A stretch of 64,000 nucleotides of DNA, taken from Candidatus Protochlamydia sp. Its GTDB lineage: Bacteria > Chlamydiota > Chlamydiia > Chlamydiales > Parachlamydiaceae. Location: assembly GCA_013695355.1 (NCBI GenBank), contig JACDAQ010000039.1, positions 24,579 through 88,578 of the forward strand, given 5' to 3'. Shown here piece after piece: positions 34,293 through 44,208 of this stretch. A program made the translations under genes and the position numbers. The notes beneath the pieces are model-generated. The model did not search any database. It was not told the origin of the DNA and was given only the letters and a program-made list of their open reading frames with translations. The first letter of the stretch is position 1; every line of letters begins with the position of its first letter.

Positions 34293-34483
34293 GTAAACTT
34301 TAACTTACTTATTTAATACCCTCTTACCTATTCTTTGTTAAATAACTTCCTCCTATGTTTTTATTATATAAATTATAAATAGTTTTGTCAAATAAAATAG
34401 TATTATAATTTTTAACTAACGTTAATATAACAGAAATAGATATACCTAAGTAATGTCGAAAATTGAAATAATTCACAAACTTC

Positions 34484-34562
34484 TTTCTCTCTCTGTGAAC
34501 TCTGTGGGCTCTGTGGTTTTATAGTTTTACCACAGAGCCCACAGAGATCACAGAGAGAGGGA
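34484..34562. repeat. Near-perfect palindrome of the ACCACAGAG type
   Basis: Left arm 34484-34516 (CTCTGTGGGCTCTGTGG at its inner end) and right arm 34530-34562 (CCACAGAGCCCACAGAG at its start) match with very few differences around a short loop. A degenerate right-arm copy lies at 62237-62272. The remaining parts of 34019-34680 show nothing else. Confidence 0.85.
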
Positions 34563-34680
34563 AGGGGTTAACCTTTTAAAAATTAAAAATTCCACTTTTA
34601 GAATCATAAAAGAGTTAAGCGCTGAGTTCCGAGGTACGAATGTGCGGAAAACCCCACGCTCGGTATGTTCCCTGCTTTGT

Positions 34681-35655
34681 TCAATTATTAGCTAGGCTAG
34701 CGTGTTCAACCATTTGATTTAGGGTGTAGCGGGGATGCCATTCTAACTCCAATAGAGCCTTACTTGAATCGGCAAGTAAGATCGGGGGGTCCCCCGGGCG
34801 TCTATCTCCCTCAATGACTTTTACTTTTTGATTTAAGACCTTTTCAACAGCTTCAATCACCTCCCGAACGCTGAACCCTTTTCCATTTCCAAGATTGTAG
34901 TAGCTGGAAGCCTTTCCATTTAAAAGGTGTTTTAATGCGCTCAAATGGGCAGCCCCTAAGTCATGTATATGAATATAATCCCTAATGCAGGTCCCATCGG
35001 GAGTTGCGTAATCTGTGCCAAATATAGTGACAGGCTGATTTGTTTTTAAACTTCGAAGTATAATCGGAATTAAATTGCTGGAATATTTTTGAAAATTTTT
35101 AGTTTCTGCTTTAGGGTCGCCTCCCGCTGCATTAAAGTAGCGTAGACACGAAAATTTAAGCCCATAGGCCATATCGAAGTCCCGCAGCATTTTTTCCACC
35201 ATCAATTTTGATTCCCCGTAAGGATTAAGGGGTTGGCAAGGATGTTCTTCATTAATCTTAGGGTGGACCGGATTACCGAAAATGGCGGCGGTAGAAGAAA
35301 AAACAAAACGCTTGACCTGGTGGCGTAGCATTACAGTCAACAGGTTAAGAGTATTGACGACATTGTTTTGATAATATTTAGCTGGATCTCGAACTGATTC
35401 ACCCACATCGATGAAGGCTGCAAAGTGCATGACGGCATCAATAGGATAGGCCTGAAACAGGCTGTCAAGAAAGGGTTTGTCGGCCAGATCGCCTTCGATA
35501 AATGTGCCTTGCTTGACAGTCTGCCGATTTCCGCGACTCAAATTATCGAGCACAAGTGTGCGGTATCCTGCCTGATTGAGCATTGAATTGACATGCGAGC
35601 CAATAAAACCGGCTCCGCCGGCCACAAGGATCGTTTGTGAAGACATATGTTCCAT
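34681..35655 (-). CDS. galE: UDP-glucose 4-epimerase
   Basis: Interconverts UDP-glucose and UDP-galactose with bound NAD. The Rossmann start GGAGFIGSH is near residue 13, the catalytic pair is in Tyr-Gly-Glu-Ser-Lys (YxxxK), and the substrate-binding CLRYFNAAGG and CIRDYIHIHD motifs are present. Length 324 is usual. An ATG at 35646 would shorten it by three residues and is an equal start choice. It stands alone, so it supplies galactose or GalNAc units for envelope sugars rather than a local pathway. Confidence 0.93.
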   Translation of the reverse strand: MEHMSSQTILVAGGAGFIGSHVNSMLNQAGYRTLVLDNLSRGNRQTVKQGTFIEGDLADKPFLDSLFQAYPIDAVMHFAAFIDVGESVRDPAKYYQNNVVNTLNLLTVMLRHQVKRFVFSSTAAIFGNPVHPKINEEHPCQPLNPYGESKLMVEKMLRDFDMAYGLKFSCLRYFNAAGGDPKAETKNFQKYSSNLIPIILRSLKTNQPVTIFGTDYATPDGTCIRDYIHIHDLGAAHLSALKHLLNGKASSYYNLGNGKGFSVREVIEAVEKVLNQKVKVIEGDRRPGDPPILLADSSKALLELEWHPRYTLNQMVEHASLANN

Positions 35656-35892
35656 ATTTAAAATAAATGTATGTTACTAAATTTTAACTTTGAATTACAA
35701 GTTTTTTGGGCATCAATGTTTTGCAATAATGTATGCGAGGCCTACCTCTATATCAGCAATAAAAAAATTGAATTGAGTTTATCCAAAATTATATTTTAAT
35801 GATATGCGGTCATAACTCTAAATTCATCTTTAAAAGTGTATTTTTATTTGGGCCTTCATATACTACTACACAATAATAAAAAGAGGGTAATA

Positions 35893-37110
35893 ATGAGAAT
35901 ATTTGAAATAGGAAAGAATTTTTTATATACCCTTCCAGAAACTCTCAGTATAAAATCAGATAATAAGATCACACCTTCTGGAATTTTAAAAATAGTATCC
36001 TGCTTTTTGTGTCTGGCCGGCCTCGCTTATGGTGGTTACTCTCTAGTTGGAAGAGTTAGAAAATATCGGGAAGCTCAAAGAGAAAATTTAGCTTTAAGAT
36101 TACTAGCCGATCAAGGAAATGTCCAGGCCCAAAATGAACTTGGACACCTCTACCTAACCGGCCAAAGAATTTCACAAAACTTTGAGCTTGCCCGCCACTA
36201 TTTTCAACTTTCTGCCGATCAAGGCAACGCTGAAGGGCAATTTAATCTTGGAGAAATGCATTATAAAGGTCAGGGAGTTCCGCAAAACCCTGCGCAAGCT
36301 TTTCATTATTATCAGTTAGCTGCTGGTCAAGGAAATCTTTTGGCACAAGTTCAAGTGGGGTGCATGTATCAAACCGGAAATGGGGTTGCACAAAATTTTA
36401 TGCAAGCTTTTCGCTATAATCGAATAGGTACAAATCAAGGAAATGCCCGAGCACAAAATAATCTTGGGGTCCAGTATTTTAAGGGGCAGGCTGTCGGGCA
36501 AAATTACGAACAAGCCTTTAATTATTTTCAATTGAGTGCAGACCAAGGTTGTGCCAGTGGACAAAGGCATCTGGGGACCATGTATTATAATGGATTTTAC
36601 GTCGCCCAAAACTTCGAACAAGCCTTCCATTATTTTAAACTCTCTGTTGACCAAGGAGATGCCCATGGACTTTTTGGCCTAGGAAAAATGTATTATTTGG
36701 GCCAGCATGTTGCGAGAAACTATGAACAAGCCTTCCATTATTTTAAACTGGCTGCTGATCAGGGAGTTTCTACAGCACAATATAACATTGGAATAATGTA
36801 TGAAGCCGGTCTGGGCGTTAGGAAAAACAAAAATCAGGCATTCCATTATTTTCATCTAGCAGCCAACCAAGGCCAGCTTGAAGCACAGTCTAAGGTCGGC
36901 CTCATGTATTTAGAGGGCGATGGCACAGGGCAGAATTTTGCTCAGGCCTTCCACTATCTTAAGCTAGCTGCTGATCGAGGCAGTCCGTCAGCACAGATCC
37001 ATCTTGCCAAATTATACTTAAATGGACAGGGCGTAGTGCAAAATTACCATCAATCTTTGCATTATTTACAGCTGGCTGCTGACCAGGGATATGCTGAACC
37101 TGTTAATTAA
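35893..37110 (+). CDS. Sel1-repeat protein with an N-terminal membrane anchor
   Basis: A protein of 405 residues from the ATG at 35893, which has AGAGGG before it; a GTG 19 codons upstream in the same frame is less likely. Residues about 30-50 form one membrane segment. From about residue 65 to the end there are nine Sel1-like repeats of 36 residues with the pattern Ala-x-x-x-Tyr-x-x-x-Ala-Ala-Asp-Gln-Gly and then Gly-x-Met-Tyr-x-x-Gly. Sel1 proteins act as protein-binding scaffolds, and intracellular bacteria such as Legionella use them in host interaction. Its stop overlaps the stop of the convergent LRR gene by 4 bases. Confidence 0.88.
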   Translation: MRIFEIGKNFLYTLPETLSIKSDNKITPSGILKIVSCFLCLAGLAYGGYSLVGRVRKYREAQRENLALRLLADQGNVQAQNELGHLYLTGQRISQNFELARHYFQLSADQGNAEGQFNLGEMHYKGQGVPQNPAQAFHYYQLAAGQGNLLAQVQVGCMYQTGNGVAQNFMQAFRYNRIGTNQGNARAQNNLGVQYFKGQAVGQNYEQAFNYFQLSADQGCASGQRHLGTMYYNGFYVAQNFEQAFHYFKLSVDQGDAHGLFGLGKMYYLGQHVARNYEQAFHYFKLAADQGVSTAQYNIGIMYEAGLGVRKNKNQAFHYFHLAANQGQLEAQSKVGLMYLEGDGTGQNFAQAFHYLKLAADRGSPSAQIHLAKLYLNGQGVVQNYHQSLHYLQLAADQGYAEPVN

Positions 37111-38933
37111 TGGATAATCTTTATTTTTTTACTCAAGATTTTTTCATTAAGGGCTTTGATCCCTTCATTTGTAATTTTGTTATTATGTTCAATATTCAAA
37201 AGTTTTAAACGTGGCAAAGCATACAAATATAAAATGCCTTTATTAGTAATCTGCCTACAAAAATGGAGAGCAAGAAATTCCAAATTGACCAAGCGGGCTA
37301 ATGATTTTAAATGTTCGTCTTTTATGTGCTCAGAAGAAAAGAGTGAAAGGGATTGCAATGGTTCAAATGTACTAATATTAAAAATTCCAGACTGTGTAAT
37401 TCCGCAATTATTTAAGTGTAGGACCTTCAAATTTTTAAGTTGAGGTAAGTAAACAAAGCCTTCGGCAGTAATTTCTTCGCAATTTTCTATCTTTAATTCA
37501 GTTAAATGTGTCAGACAATTAATGTAATTGAAAAATACATCGGTAATTTCTGGACATTCAACGATACTCAAATATTTTAAATTAAATAGTTTACCTATAT
37601 AAGCTGAGTCATTATCTGTTATTTCGCAGTTTGAGATTTCAAGATGATTTAGGTTAACCAGATGAGTAACGAGACGAAAATTTTCATTATTATTTTCTTC
37701 GGCATCATTTAAGCTAGAAAAAATAAGTTTTTTAAGTTGTGTAAAACTTTTTAAATAAATAAATAAATCAAATGTTAGTTTAGCGCATTCTTTTATATTT
37801 AATATTTTCAAATTTACAAGAGATTCTAAATTTGAAAAATTCTCATCCTCTAAATTATCACATTCTGACAAATCAAGACTTTCTAAATTGGTTAAAGGAT
37901 TCAAAAAATGCAGATTTTCCATTTGATGGGTTGAAAGAGAAAGGACCTTTAATTGAATCAGGGAAGAAATATGAGAATCACCCTCTTCTGTCATTTCTTC
38001 GCAACCGGAAAGATCAAGCTGAGTTAAATTTGTAAGGACGCTGATGCCAGCTAACTTATGTTGATAGTCAGGGTTGATGTTTTCAAGTTGAAGCTTGCAT
38101 AATTGTGTGAGTCTAAAAATAAGTTTTAAATTAATTTGACCGCAATCTATCAAAAGATTACTTGCATTTGGAATGTATTTTATAAATTGCTCTTTTAAAA
38201 TATAACCTCTTAAATCGATATGATTCAAGTAAGGAATTAACACTTTAAATTTATCAAGTGAGCGTAAGTCCTTAAGTGGGATTTTATTATTATCAATCCA
38301 GGTTCCTAATAGTTGCGGCCTCTTTGGATAAATAGTCAATAATTGTTCGAATGACGTTGTGATATTTAATGGGCTGTCTGCTGAAAAATATTTTAAAATT
38401 TCAGAATGAATATTGAAATTTATTTCTTCGTAAATTGAAATAAATGGTGTACATTTAATAATAAACTCATTGGTTTTTGTTAATATTCTTTTAAGTTTGG
38501 CTGTCTTTTCTGTTTCTTCATCTAACATCATGGAAATTTTTAATATTCGTTCTGAAAGAAGGATATTAGCATCGAGATCTTCACGCAAATTATTACTTGT
38601 AATTTGCCAAATTCTATTTGTCAATATAGTAAATTTTTCTTCTAAATATTTAGTTTCCATTTTTTCATCCCGATCAATAAGAATGGACACAATGGCTTCA
38701 CTAAGAGTGTTGCTTTCATTTTTTAACACATCCAGCAAAAAAAGAAATTTAGTATTTTGTAGGATTGGATGACCCTGAATTTGGGGAAGATTTAAAACTG
38801 TTTCTTCGCTCTCAGAAAAGATCCTGGCAGAGACAACTCCTACATGAAAGAGGTGGAAAATTTTTTTTTGTTTTGGATGGCGTTCATCTAAAAAATTAGA
38901 ATGGTTAGTTCGTTTGAAAATTGGATTTGTCAT
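37107..38933 (-). CDS. Leucine-rich-repeat protein (candidate effector)
   Basis: A protein of 608 residues. The N-terminal 180 residues are helical and unassigned. A short region near residues 180-215 (Ile-His-Ser-Glu-Ile-Leu-Lys-Tyr-Phe) is faintly F-box-like, but the later Trp is not in register, so I do not call it. From about residue 240 to the end there are LRRs of the cysteine-containing/RNI type, with Leu-x-x-Leu-x-Leu-x-x-Cys spaced by 24-26 residues, about 13 repeats. No signal peptide or membrane segment. Similar in build to the LRR gene at 19792 but not an obvious recent duplicate. Confidence 0.8.
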   Translation of the reverse strand: MTNPIFKRTNHSNFLDERHPKQKKIFHLFHVGVVSARIFSESEETVLNLPQIQGHPILQNTKFLFLLDVLKNESNTLSEAIVSILIDRDEKMETKYLEEKFTILTNRIWQITSNNLREDLDANILLSERILKISMMLDEETEKTAKLKRILTKTNEFIIKCTPFISIYEEINFNIHSEILKYFSADSPLNITTSFEQLLTIYPKRPQLLGTWIDNNKIPLKDLRSLDKFKVLIPYLNHIDLRGYILKEQFIKYIPNASNLLIDCGQINLKLIFRLTQLCKLQLENINPDYQHKLAGISVLTNLTQLDLSGCEEMTEEGDSHISSLIQLKVLSLSTHQMENLHFLNPLTNLESLDLSECDNLEDENFSNLESLVNLKILNIKECAKLTFDLFIYLKSFTQLKKLIFSSLNDAEENNNENFRLVTHLVNLNHLEISNCEITDNDSAYIGKLFNLKYLSIVECPEITDVFFNYINCLTHLTELKIENCEEITAEGFVYLPQLKNLKVLHLNNCGITQSGIFNISTFEPLQSLSLFSSEHIKDEHLKSLARLVNLEFLALHFCRQITNKGILYLYALPRLKLLNIEHNNKITNEGIKALNEKILSKKIKIIH

Positions 38934-39064
38934 TTTTACCTTTTAATTTCTTTTTGAGTTTTAAATAAATAAATGCAAGGTTACATTATTACTCATTACA
39001 TAAATGGAGCAGATTGAAATAAGCAATTCTTTTGATTCAATTAAGATCAAAAATGCTCGCAATA

Positions 39065-39169
39065 TTAGTAAAATATTGCTGTGCTTTTTGAATTAATTGA
39101 TTTTTCAAAGTCCCTTGCTTCTTCATATTGCTCTTTTTGCGTAAGGTGAGTTATTATTTGAAATAGCAT
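39065..39169 (-). pseudogene. Possible short coding relic
   Basis: On the minus strand an ATG at 39169 opens 34 codons with a protein-like helical composition (Gln, Lys, Glu, Tyr, Glu, Glu, Ala, Arg, Asp, Phe). No ribosome site is seen. It could be a relic of a longer gene or chance. The rest of 38934-39184 is AT-rich and empty. Confidence 0.2.
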
Positions 39170-39184
39170 TGTTATTGGAAATAT

Positions 39185-39760
39185 TTACAAATTAAATTTT
39201 CCATCCACTTCGCTTTTGAAGCGACGGCTGGCTTGAAATTGCTCAATTACGGGTTCCCCTTCATTTTTCATCAAATCAAAAATTTGACAATAGGAAGGAG
39301 GGAGCATTTCAATTTTAAGAGAGAGATCCTGGGATTCCTGTACCACATATTGGAGGACCTTTTGGTCCCAAATGTCAGGGTTTTCGAAGCAGCAGGCAAT
39401 CCATCTTTCGATCAGTTCGAAAGTTTTGCCATTATTAGCAAAATAAAGTGTGCTGCCTATGAGTTCTTTATTATGCCAATAAAATAATCCCAGATCAAAT
39501 GCGGCTTGATCAAATAAAGATGGATATTGCTGGACGCGAGCGTCAGCATCCAGATAGAGAAGGGCACGGGGAAAATGCCTGATCATCATTTGTTTGATAA
39601 AATAGGGTTTATAGTGGGTATTTGCCTGCCAGCTTCCTTGTGTCGGCACGCCCACTATATCCATAGGAAGCTGAAAACGTTTCAGGCTGGCAGTTAGATT
39701 TTGAACCTCTTCTGCATAGCTTGTCTTTTCCGTAAAATAAGCCACCGAGACAAAAGCCAT
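39185..39760 (-). CDS. Nucleotide-diphospho-sugar transferase-like protein
   Basis: A protein of 191 residues with Leu-Leu-Tyr-Leu-Asp-Ala-Asp-Ala near residue 70, a DxD metal site in a GT-A fold. The preceding Lys-Pro-x-Phe-Ile helix and the later Trp-Asp-Gln and Leu-Pro-Pro-Ser-Tyr-Cys fit the group of small glycosyltransferases typified by PF03407/GT8-like enzymes. The acceptor is unknown. It lies 9 bases after ftsY on the same strand, so it is probably cotranscribed with it. Confidence 0.65.
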   Translation of the reverse strand: MAFVSVAYFTEKTSYAEEVQNLTASLKRFQLPMDIVGVPTQGSWQANTHYKPYFIKQMMIRHFPRALLYLDADARVQQYPSLFDQAAFDLGLFYWHNKELIGSTLYFANNGKTFELIERWIACCFENPDIWDQKVLQYVVQESQDLSLKIEMLPPSYCQIFDLMKNEGEPVIEQFQASRRFKSEVDGKFNL

Positions 39761-39769
39761 AATTGATCC

Positions 39770-40699
39770 TTATTCGAACAAGTTGGATACAAAGGCTTCG
39801 GCATTAAAGGGTTGAAGGTCATTAACTCCTTCACCCAAGCCGATAAATTTAACTGGAATGGCTAATTCACGCTGGATGGCGACAACGATCCCTCCTTTAG
39901 CTGTCCCATCTAATTTTGTCAGGATGAGACCTGTAAGGGGGGTAATTTTATGGAAATGCTTGGCCTGATCAATGGCATTTTGCCCAGTGGTCGCATCTAA
40001 CACAAGTAATGTTTCATGCGGCCCGCTTCCGGATGCTTTTTGGCATGTGCGTCTGATCTTTTCCAATTCCTGCATGAGGTGTGTTTTGGTATGGAGGCGG
40101 CCGGCTGTATCTATTAGCACCACTTCACAATGGCGCGCTTTGCCCGCCTGTATGGCATCAAATGCTACTGAAGCAGGATCGCTTTTTGGCGCTCCTTTGA
40201 CAATATCGACTTTCAAGAGCTTGGCCCATGTTTCCAATTGTTCGATCGCAGCGGCGCGAAAGGTGTCGGCTGCAGCCACAAGGACCTTATGCCCCTTTTC
40301 ATGAAAAAAATGAGCTAGCTTGGCCACCGAAGTGGTTTTCCCATTCCCATTTACGCCCACGATCAAAATTACCTGGGGAAGATGCGCAGTATCAATAGGC
40401 ATAAGCGCAGGCGAATACTGAGACAGGACAGCAATCAGATGTGAGCGTAAGGCATTCAGATAATCTGAAGTTTTCAAAGTAGGGTTTGTCTGATGGAGCT
40501 CCCGGACTTTTTGCGTCAGTTCTGCAGCCGTGGCCATTCCGAAGTCGGCTTCATATAATAACCTTTCTAGCTGCTCAAGCGTATTTTCATCAATTTTTCC
40601 CTGAAATAAGGAGGAAAGTTTTTCGCCTAAAAGAGAGCGTGCCCGGGAAAGGGCGGATTTCATTTTGGTAAGGCCAGACTTTAAAAATTGCAAGACCAT
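39770..40699 (-). CDS. ftsY: Signal recognition particle receptor FtsY
   Basis: The docking GTPase for SRP-ribosome complexes at the inner membrane. An N domain (about residues 1-90) precedes the G domain with Gly-Val-Asn-Gly-Asn-Gly-Lys-Thr-Thr (P-loop), DTAGRLHTK (G3) and TKLDGTAKGG (G4 region). Length 309 indicates an FtsY without the long acidic N-terminal extension of E. coli. C. trachomatis has ftsY next to sucC (CT820-CT821), as here, where sucC starts divergently at 40950. Confidence 0.95.
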   Translation of the reverse strand: MVLQFLKSGLTKMKSALSRARSLLGEKLSSLFQGKIDENTLEQLERLLYEADFGMATAAELTQKVRELHQTNPTLKTSDYLNALRSHLIAVLSQYSPALMPIDTAHLPQVILIVGVNGNGKTTSVAKLAHFFHEKGHKVLVAAADTFRAAAIEQLETWAKLLKVDIVKGAPKSDPASVAFDAIQAGKARHCEVVLIDTAGRLHTKTHLMQELEKIRRTCQKASGSGPHETLLVLDATTGQNAIDQAKHFHKITPLTGLILTKLDGTAKGGIVVAIQRELAIPVKFIGLGEGVNDLQPFNAEAFVSNLFE

Positions 40700-40949
40700 T
40701 GAATTCCTTCTATTTTTTAAAAAAAGCTTAGCAGAGAAAAAGAAAAAAGGCGAAGATAAATTATATACCTATTGCACTGTAAAAAAATTTTTAATGATAG
40801 ATTTAGCTTAAAATTTTTGTAGCCAAGCACTAAAACAGAGTTGATGGTAACCCTTAGCAGCGTATTATTCCTCATAGTAAAGAAAGGAGTTAAACCATTT
40901 TAATTCTTGGCATTTTTGCGTTTCAATTTATTTTAATAAGTGATTAGAC

Positions 40950-42119
40950 ATGAACATTCATGAGTACCAAGCCAAACAGATCTTGCAAAAGTATGGGATT
41001 TTGGTGCCCGAATATTATATTATCTCCTCGGTAGACGAAGCAAACGCCCTTTTGAGCCTCCATAAATGGGAGGCTGCCGTGATAAAAGTGCAGGTCCATG
41101 CCGGCGGAAGGGGAAAAGCAGGAGGGGTTAAATTCGCCAAAAATCCACAGGAAATAATAGAGTCGGTAAAAGAACTTCTTGGAAAAAAAATAGTGAATGA
41201 ACAAACCGGGCATGAAGGCATGACAGCCTATCAGCTTCTAATTTCCCCCCCTATAGCTATTTTTAAAGAATATTATTTAGGAGTCACAATTAGCCGCGAA
41301 AAAGGGAAATGCGTTATGATTGCTTCTCCAGTAGGCGGCATGGAAATTGAGCGGACTGCTAAGGAGCAGCCTGAGAAGGTTCTTGTTCTTCCCATTCCAA
41401 TGGAAGGGACTTTTCGCAGCTATCATTTAACGCGCTTTGCCAAGTTCATGGGATGGAATGGAAAAACGGCGCAGCAGGGAAAGGACATGCTGAATAAGTT
41501 GGTGCTGGCTTTTCAGGAAACAGACGCTTATTTGTTCGAGATCAATCCTTTAGTGGAAACACCCGATGGGGCCCTCTATGCCCTTGACGCGAAGCTTGTC
41601 ATCGACGATAATGCTTTGTTCCGGCAACCTGCAATCAAGGCTTTTTATGATCCTTCCCAGGTCTCTTCCAATGAAGCCTTGGCCCAACAAAATGAACTTT
41701 CTTATGTTCCTTTGGATGGTGAAATTGGTTGCATGGTAAACGGGGCTGGGCTAGCTATGGCGACTATGGACCTCATTCAATACCATGGAGGGAGGCCGGC
41801 CAACTTTTTAGATGTGGGCGGCGGAGCTTCGAAAGAAAAAGTAGCTGAAGGTTTCAAAATTATTCTTTCAGATCCAAAAGTAAAATCAATATTGGTAAAT
41901 ATTTTTGGAGGGATCATGAATTGCGAGACCCTTGCTTTAGGAATTACTGAAGCGGTGAAAGAACTAAAGCTGCATGTTCCCTTGATCGTCAGGATGGAAG
42001 GCACTAACGTTGAGCAGGGAAAAAAAATCCTGCACGATTCTGGCCTGAATATCCAAATTGCCCATCATTTGACCGATGCAGCGCAACAAGCCGTCCAGAG
42101 TATAACCAAGAGAAATTAG
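40950..42119 (+). CDS. sucC: Succinyl-CoA synthetase, beta subunit
   Basis: The ADP- or GDP-forming beta subunit, which with SucD makes ATP or GTP from succinyl-CoA in the TCA cycle. The ATP-grasp start MNIHEYQAK and the loop [13 protein letters not shown] are plain, as is the later Asn-Gly-Ala-Gly-Leu-Ala-Met region and Asn-Ile-Phe-Gly-Gly-Ile. It has 389 residues. sucD begins one base after the stop. About 250 bases of AT-rich DNA separate it from ftsY and should carry both promoters. Confidence 0.95.
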   Translation: MNIHEYQAKQILQKYGILVPEYYIISSVDEANALLSLHKWEAAVIKVQVHAGGRGKAGGVKFAKNPQEIIESVKELLGKKIVNEQTGHEGMTAYQLLISPPIAIFKEYYLGVTISREKGKCVMIASPVGGMEIERTAKEQPEKVLVLPIPMEGTFRSYHLTRFAKFMGWNGKTAQQGKDMLNKLVLAFQETDAYLFEINPLVETPDGALYALDAKLVIDDNALFRQPAIKAFYDPSQVSSNEALAQQNELSYVPLDGEIGCMVNGAGLAMATMDLIQYHGGRPANFLDVGGGASKEKVAEGFKIILSDPKVKSILVNIFGGIMNCETLALGITEAVKELKLHVPLIVRMEGTNVEQGKKILHDSGLNIQIAHHLTDAAQQAVQSITKRN

Positions 42120-42120
42120 C

Positions 42121-43005
42121 ATGCCGATTTTAGTCAACAGCCAGACCAGGGTGATTACCCAAGGGATCACAGGAAAAGCAGGAAGTTACCACACGGAACA
42201 AGGCATGCTTTATGCCCCTACCTATGTTGGGGGGGTTACACCTGGAAAAGGTGGGGGCACGATATTCGGCCTTCCCATTTTTGACACAGTACTTGAGGCC
42301 AAAGAGGCTACATCCTGCGACGCATCCCTTATCTTTGTTCCCCCTCCTTATGCTGCAGAAGCTATTTTGGAGGCGGAAGATGCCGGGATCAAGCTTATCA
42401 TCTGCATTACCGAAGGGATACCAGTACAGGATATGTTGAAAGTAAGCCAGGTAATGCGCACAAGTTCGACAAGCCGCCTGATCGGCCCAAATTGCCCTGG
42501 GGTGATTACACCAGGAGAGTGTAAAATGGGGATCATGCCTGGCTATATCCATCGCAAAGGCGAAATAGGAATTGTATCCCGTTCCGGTACGCTTACTTAC
42601 GAGGCGGTCTGGCAGACAACTCAAATGGGATTTGGGCAATCGACCTGCGTCGGTATTGGAGGCGATCCGTTAAATGGCACAAATTTTATTGATATTTTAG
42701 AACTTTTCGAAAAAGATCAGGCGACGAAAGCTGTATTGCTGATCGGAGAAATAGGCGGGCATGCCGAAGAAGAGGCGGCTGAATGGATTAAGCAGTTCAG
42801 CACAAAACCCGTCGCAGCCTTTATTGCAGGACAGACAGCCCCTGCAGGAAGGCGCATGGGGCATGCAGGCGCGATTATTTCTGGAACGCAAGGGACCGCG
42901 GCAGGAAAGATCGATGCCCTCCGCTCAGTCGGTGCAATCATTGCCGAAACCCCGGCTGAAATGGGAACTGCTATTCAAACCGCCATGAAAGGGATGAATT
43001 CATGA
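42121..43005 (+). CDS. sucD: Succinyl-CoA synthetase, alpha subunit
   Basis: The CoA-binding and phosphohistidine subunit. The CoA loop appears as [10 protein letters not shown], the phosphate loop as Gly-Pro-Asn-Cys-Pro-Gly, and the active histidine in Ile-Gly-Gly-His-Ala-Glu-Glu. Length 294 is usual. It follows sucC with one base between and overlaps the M50 gene start as ATGA, so three genes are likely translated from one mRNA. Confidence 0.95.
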   Translation: MPILVNSQTRVITQGITGKAGSYHTEQGMLYAPTYVGGVTPGKGGGTIFGLPIFDTVLEAKEATSCDASLIFVPPPYAAEAILEAEDAGIKLIICITEGIPVQDMLKVSQVMRTSSTSRLIGPNCPGVITPGECKMGIMPGYIHRKGEIGIVSRSGTLTYEAVWQTTQMGFGQSTCVGIGGDPLNGTNFIDILELFEKDQATKAVLLIGEIGGHAEEEAAEWIKQFSTKPVAAFIAGQTAPAGRRMGHAGAIISGTQGTAAGKIDALRSVGAIIAETPAEMGTAIQTAMKGMNS

Positions 43006-44141
43006 TAGACATACCAGGAAAAATACCCATTCGCATTTTTCCTTTTTTTTGGGTATTGATTGCCATGATTGGATGGCTTAACAGCCAATCGATTACCGGC
43101 ACAGCCGTTTGGTCGGGCGTTATTTTAATTTCGATTCTCGTTCATGAATTTGGGCATGCCCTAACGGCTGTGGCCTTTGGTCAAAAAGCGGAAATTAATT
43201 TGGTGGGTTTAGGAGGGGTTACAAAGCGGGAAGGGCCCTCTCTTCCCAAATGGCAGGATTTTTTAATCGTTTTGAATGGTCCATTGGCCGGCCTTCTCTT
43301 ATTTTTCCTGGCCTCTCAGCTGGCACCCTTCGTGCCAAAAGAAAAGTTTTTTCTTTATGCCTATGCCCTTGATATAGCCATTTTGGTGAACCTATTTTGG
43401 ACCTTGCTTAATCTGCTTCCTGTCCTGCCTCTAGATGGAGGACAATTGGTCCGTATTATATTAGAAGGAATATTTGGTTTTAAAGGGCTAAAATTGTCAC
43501 TTTTTCTAAGCATTGCCCTTGCCGGAATTTTTAGCGTTTTTTTTTTAGTCAGCCAGCAATTTCTGGTCGGAGCTCTTTTTTTGATGTTCGGATTTGAAAG
43601 CTATCGCGCTTGGGAAGAAATGAGGCATGTTACGCATGATGATGCTGATGAACATTTGCAAAAATTATTGGAAGAGGCCCTTGAAGAGATGAGGATTGGG
43701 AAAAGAAAAGAGGCCCTTGATAAATTCATGCTGCTAAGGGAACAGTCTAAAAGAGGGTCGATGCATGTGAAGGCCACTCAATATATGGCCCGATTGTTAG
43801 CCGAGGAAGGACATTACTTGCAGGCCTATGAATGGCTAATGACTATCAGAAAATTTTTGACCAATCAAGATTTATCTTTGCTGCAGCAGCTGACTTTTAA
43901 GCTTCATAAATGGGAGGAGTCAGTTCAAACAGGCCAAGAATTCTACCAAAAAGAACCTAGGCCGGAAGCAGCTTTATTGAATGCAATGAGCTATGCCATC
44001 ATGGGCCAGGCAAGGCCTGCGGTCGGCTGGCTACGTGCCGTGCAATCTGGAAGGGCTGATGTTTCCAGTGTTATTGAAAAACGTGAGTTTGATGCGATCC
44101 GGGAAACTCCAGAATTTCAGGCATGGCTTAAAAGCCTCTAA
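43002..44141 (+). CDS. M50 family (site-2-type) membrane metalloprotease
   Basis: A protein of 379 residues. Residues 48-52 are HEFGH, the HExxH-type zinc site within a membrane segment, and residues 137-147 carry Asn-Leu-Leu-Pro-x-Leu-Pro-Leu-Asp-Gly-Gly, the third ligand motif of M50 enzymes. Five or so membrane segments fill the first 205 residues. The C-terminal 170 residues are helical and TPR-like, with repeated Ala-Leu-x-x-Phe and Tyr-Ala patterns. There is no PDZ or CBS domain. Its ATG overlaps the sucD stop. Substrate unknown; such proteases process membrane-bound regulators or signal-peptide remnants. Confidence 0.85.
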   Translation: MIDIPGKIPIRIFPFFWVLIAMIGWLNSQSITGTAVWSGVILISILVHEFGHALTAVAFGQKAEINLVGLGGVTKREGPSLPKWQDFLIVLNGPLAGLLLFFLASQLAPFVPKEKFFLYAYALDIAILVNLFWTLLNLLPVLPLDGGQLVRIILEGIFGFKGLKLSLFLSIALAGIFSVFFLVSQQFLVGALFLMFGFESYRAWEEMRHVTHDDADEHLQKLLEEALEEMRIGKRKEALDKFMLLREQSKRGSMHVKATQYMARLLAEEGHYLQAYEWLMTIRKFLTNQDLSLLQQLTFKLHKWEESVQTGQEFYQKEPRPEAALLNAMSYAIMGQARPAVGWLRAVQSGRADVSSVIEKREFDAIRETPEFQAWLKSL

Positions 44142-44208
44142 GAGCTTTAAGCTTTAAAAGAAAATAGCGAATAATGCATAAAAACGGGACGTGCTTTTTT
44201 CTTTATTG

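Noticed and set aside
42130..42639. Minus-strand frame of 169 codons in sucD
   Set aside because: sucD on the plus strand carries all expected motifs; the antisense frame is a shadow.
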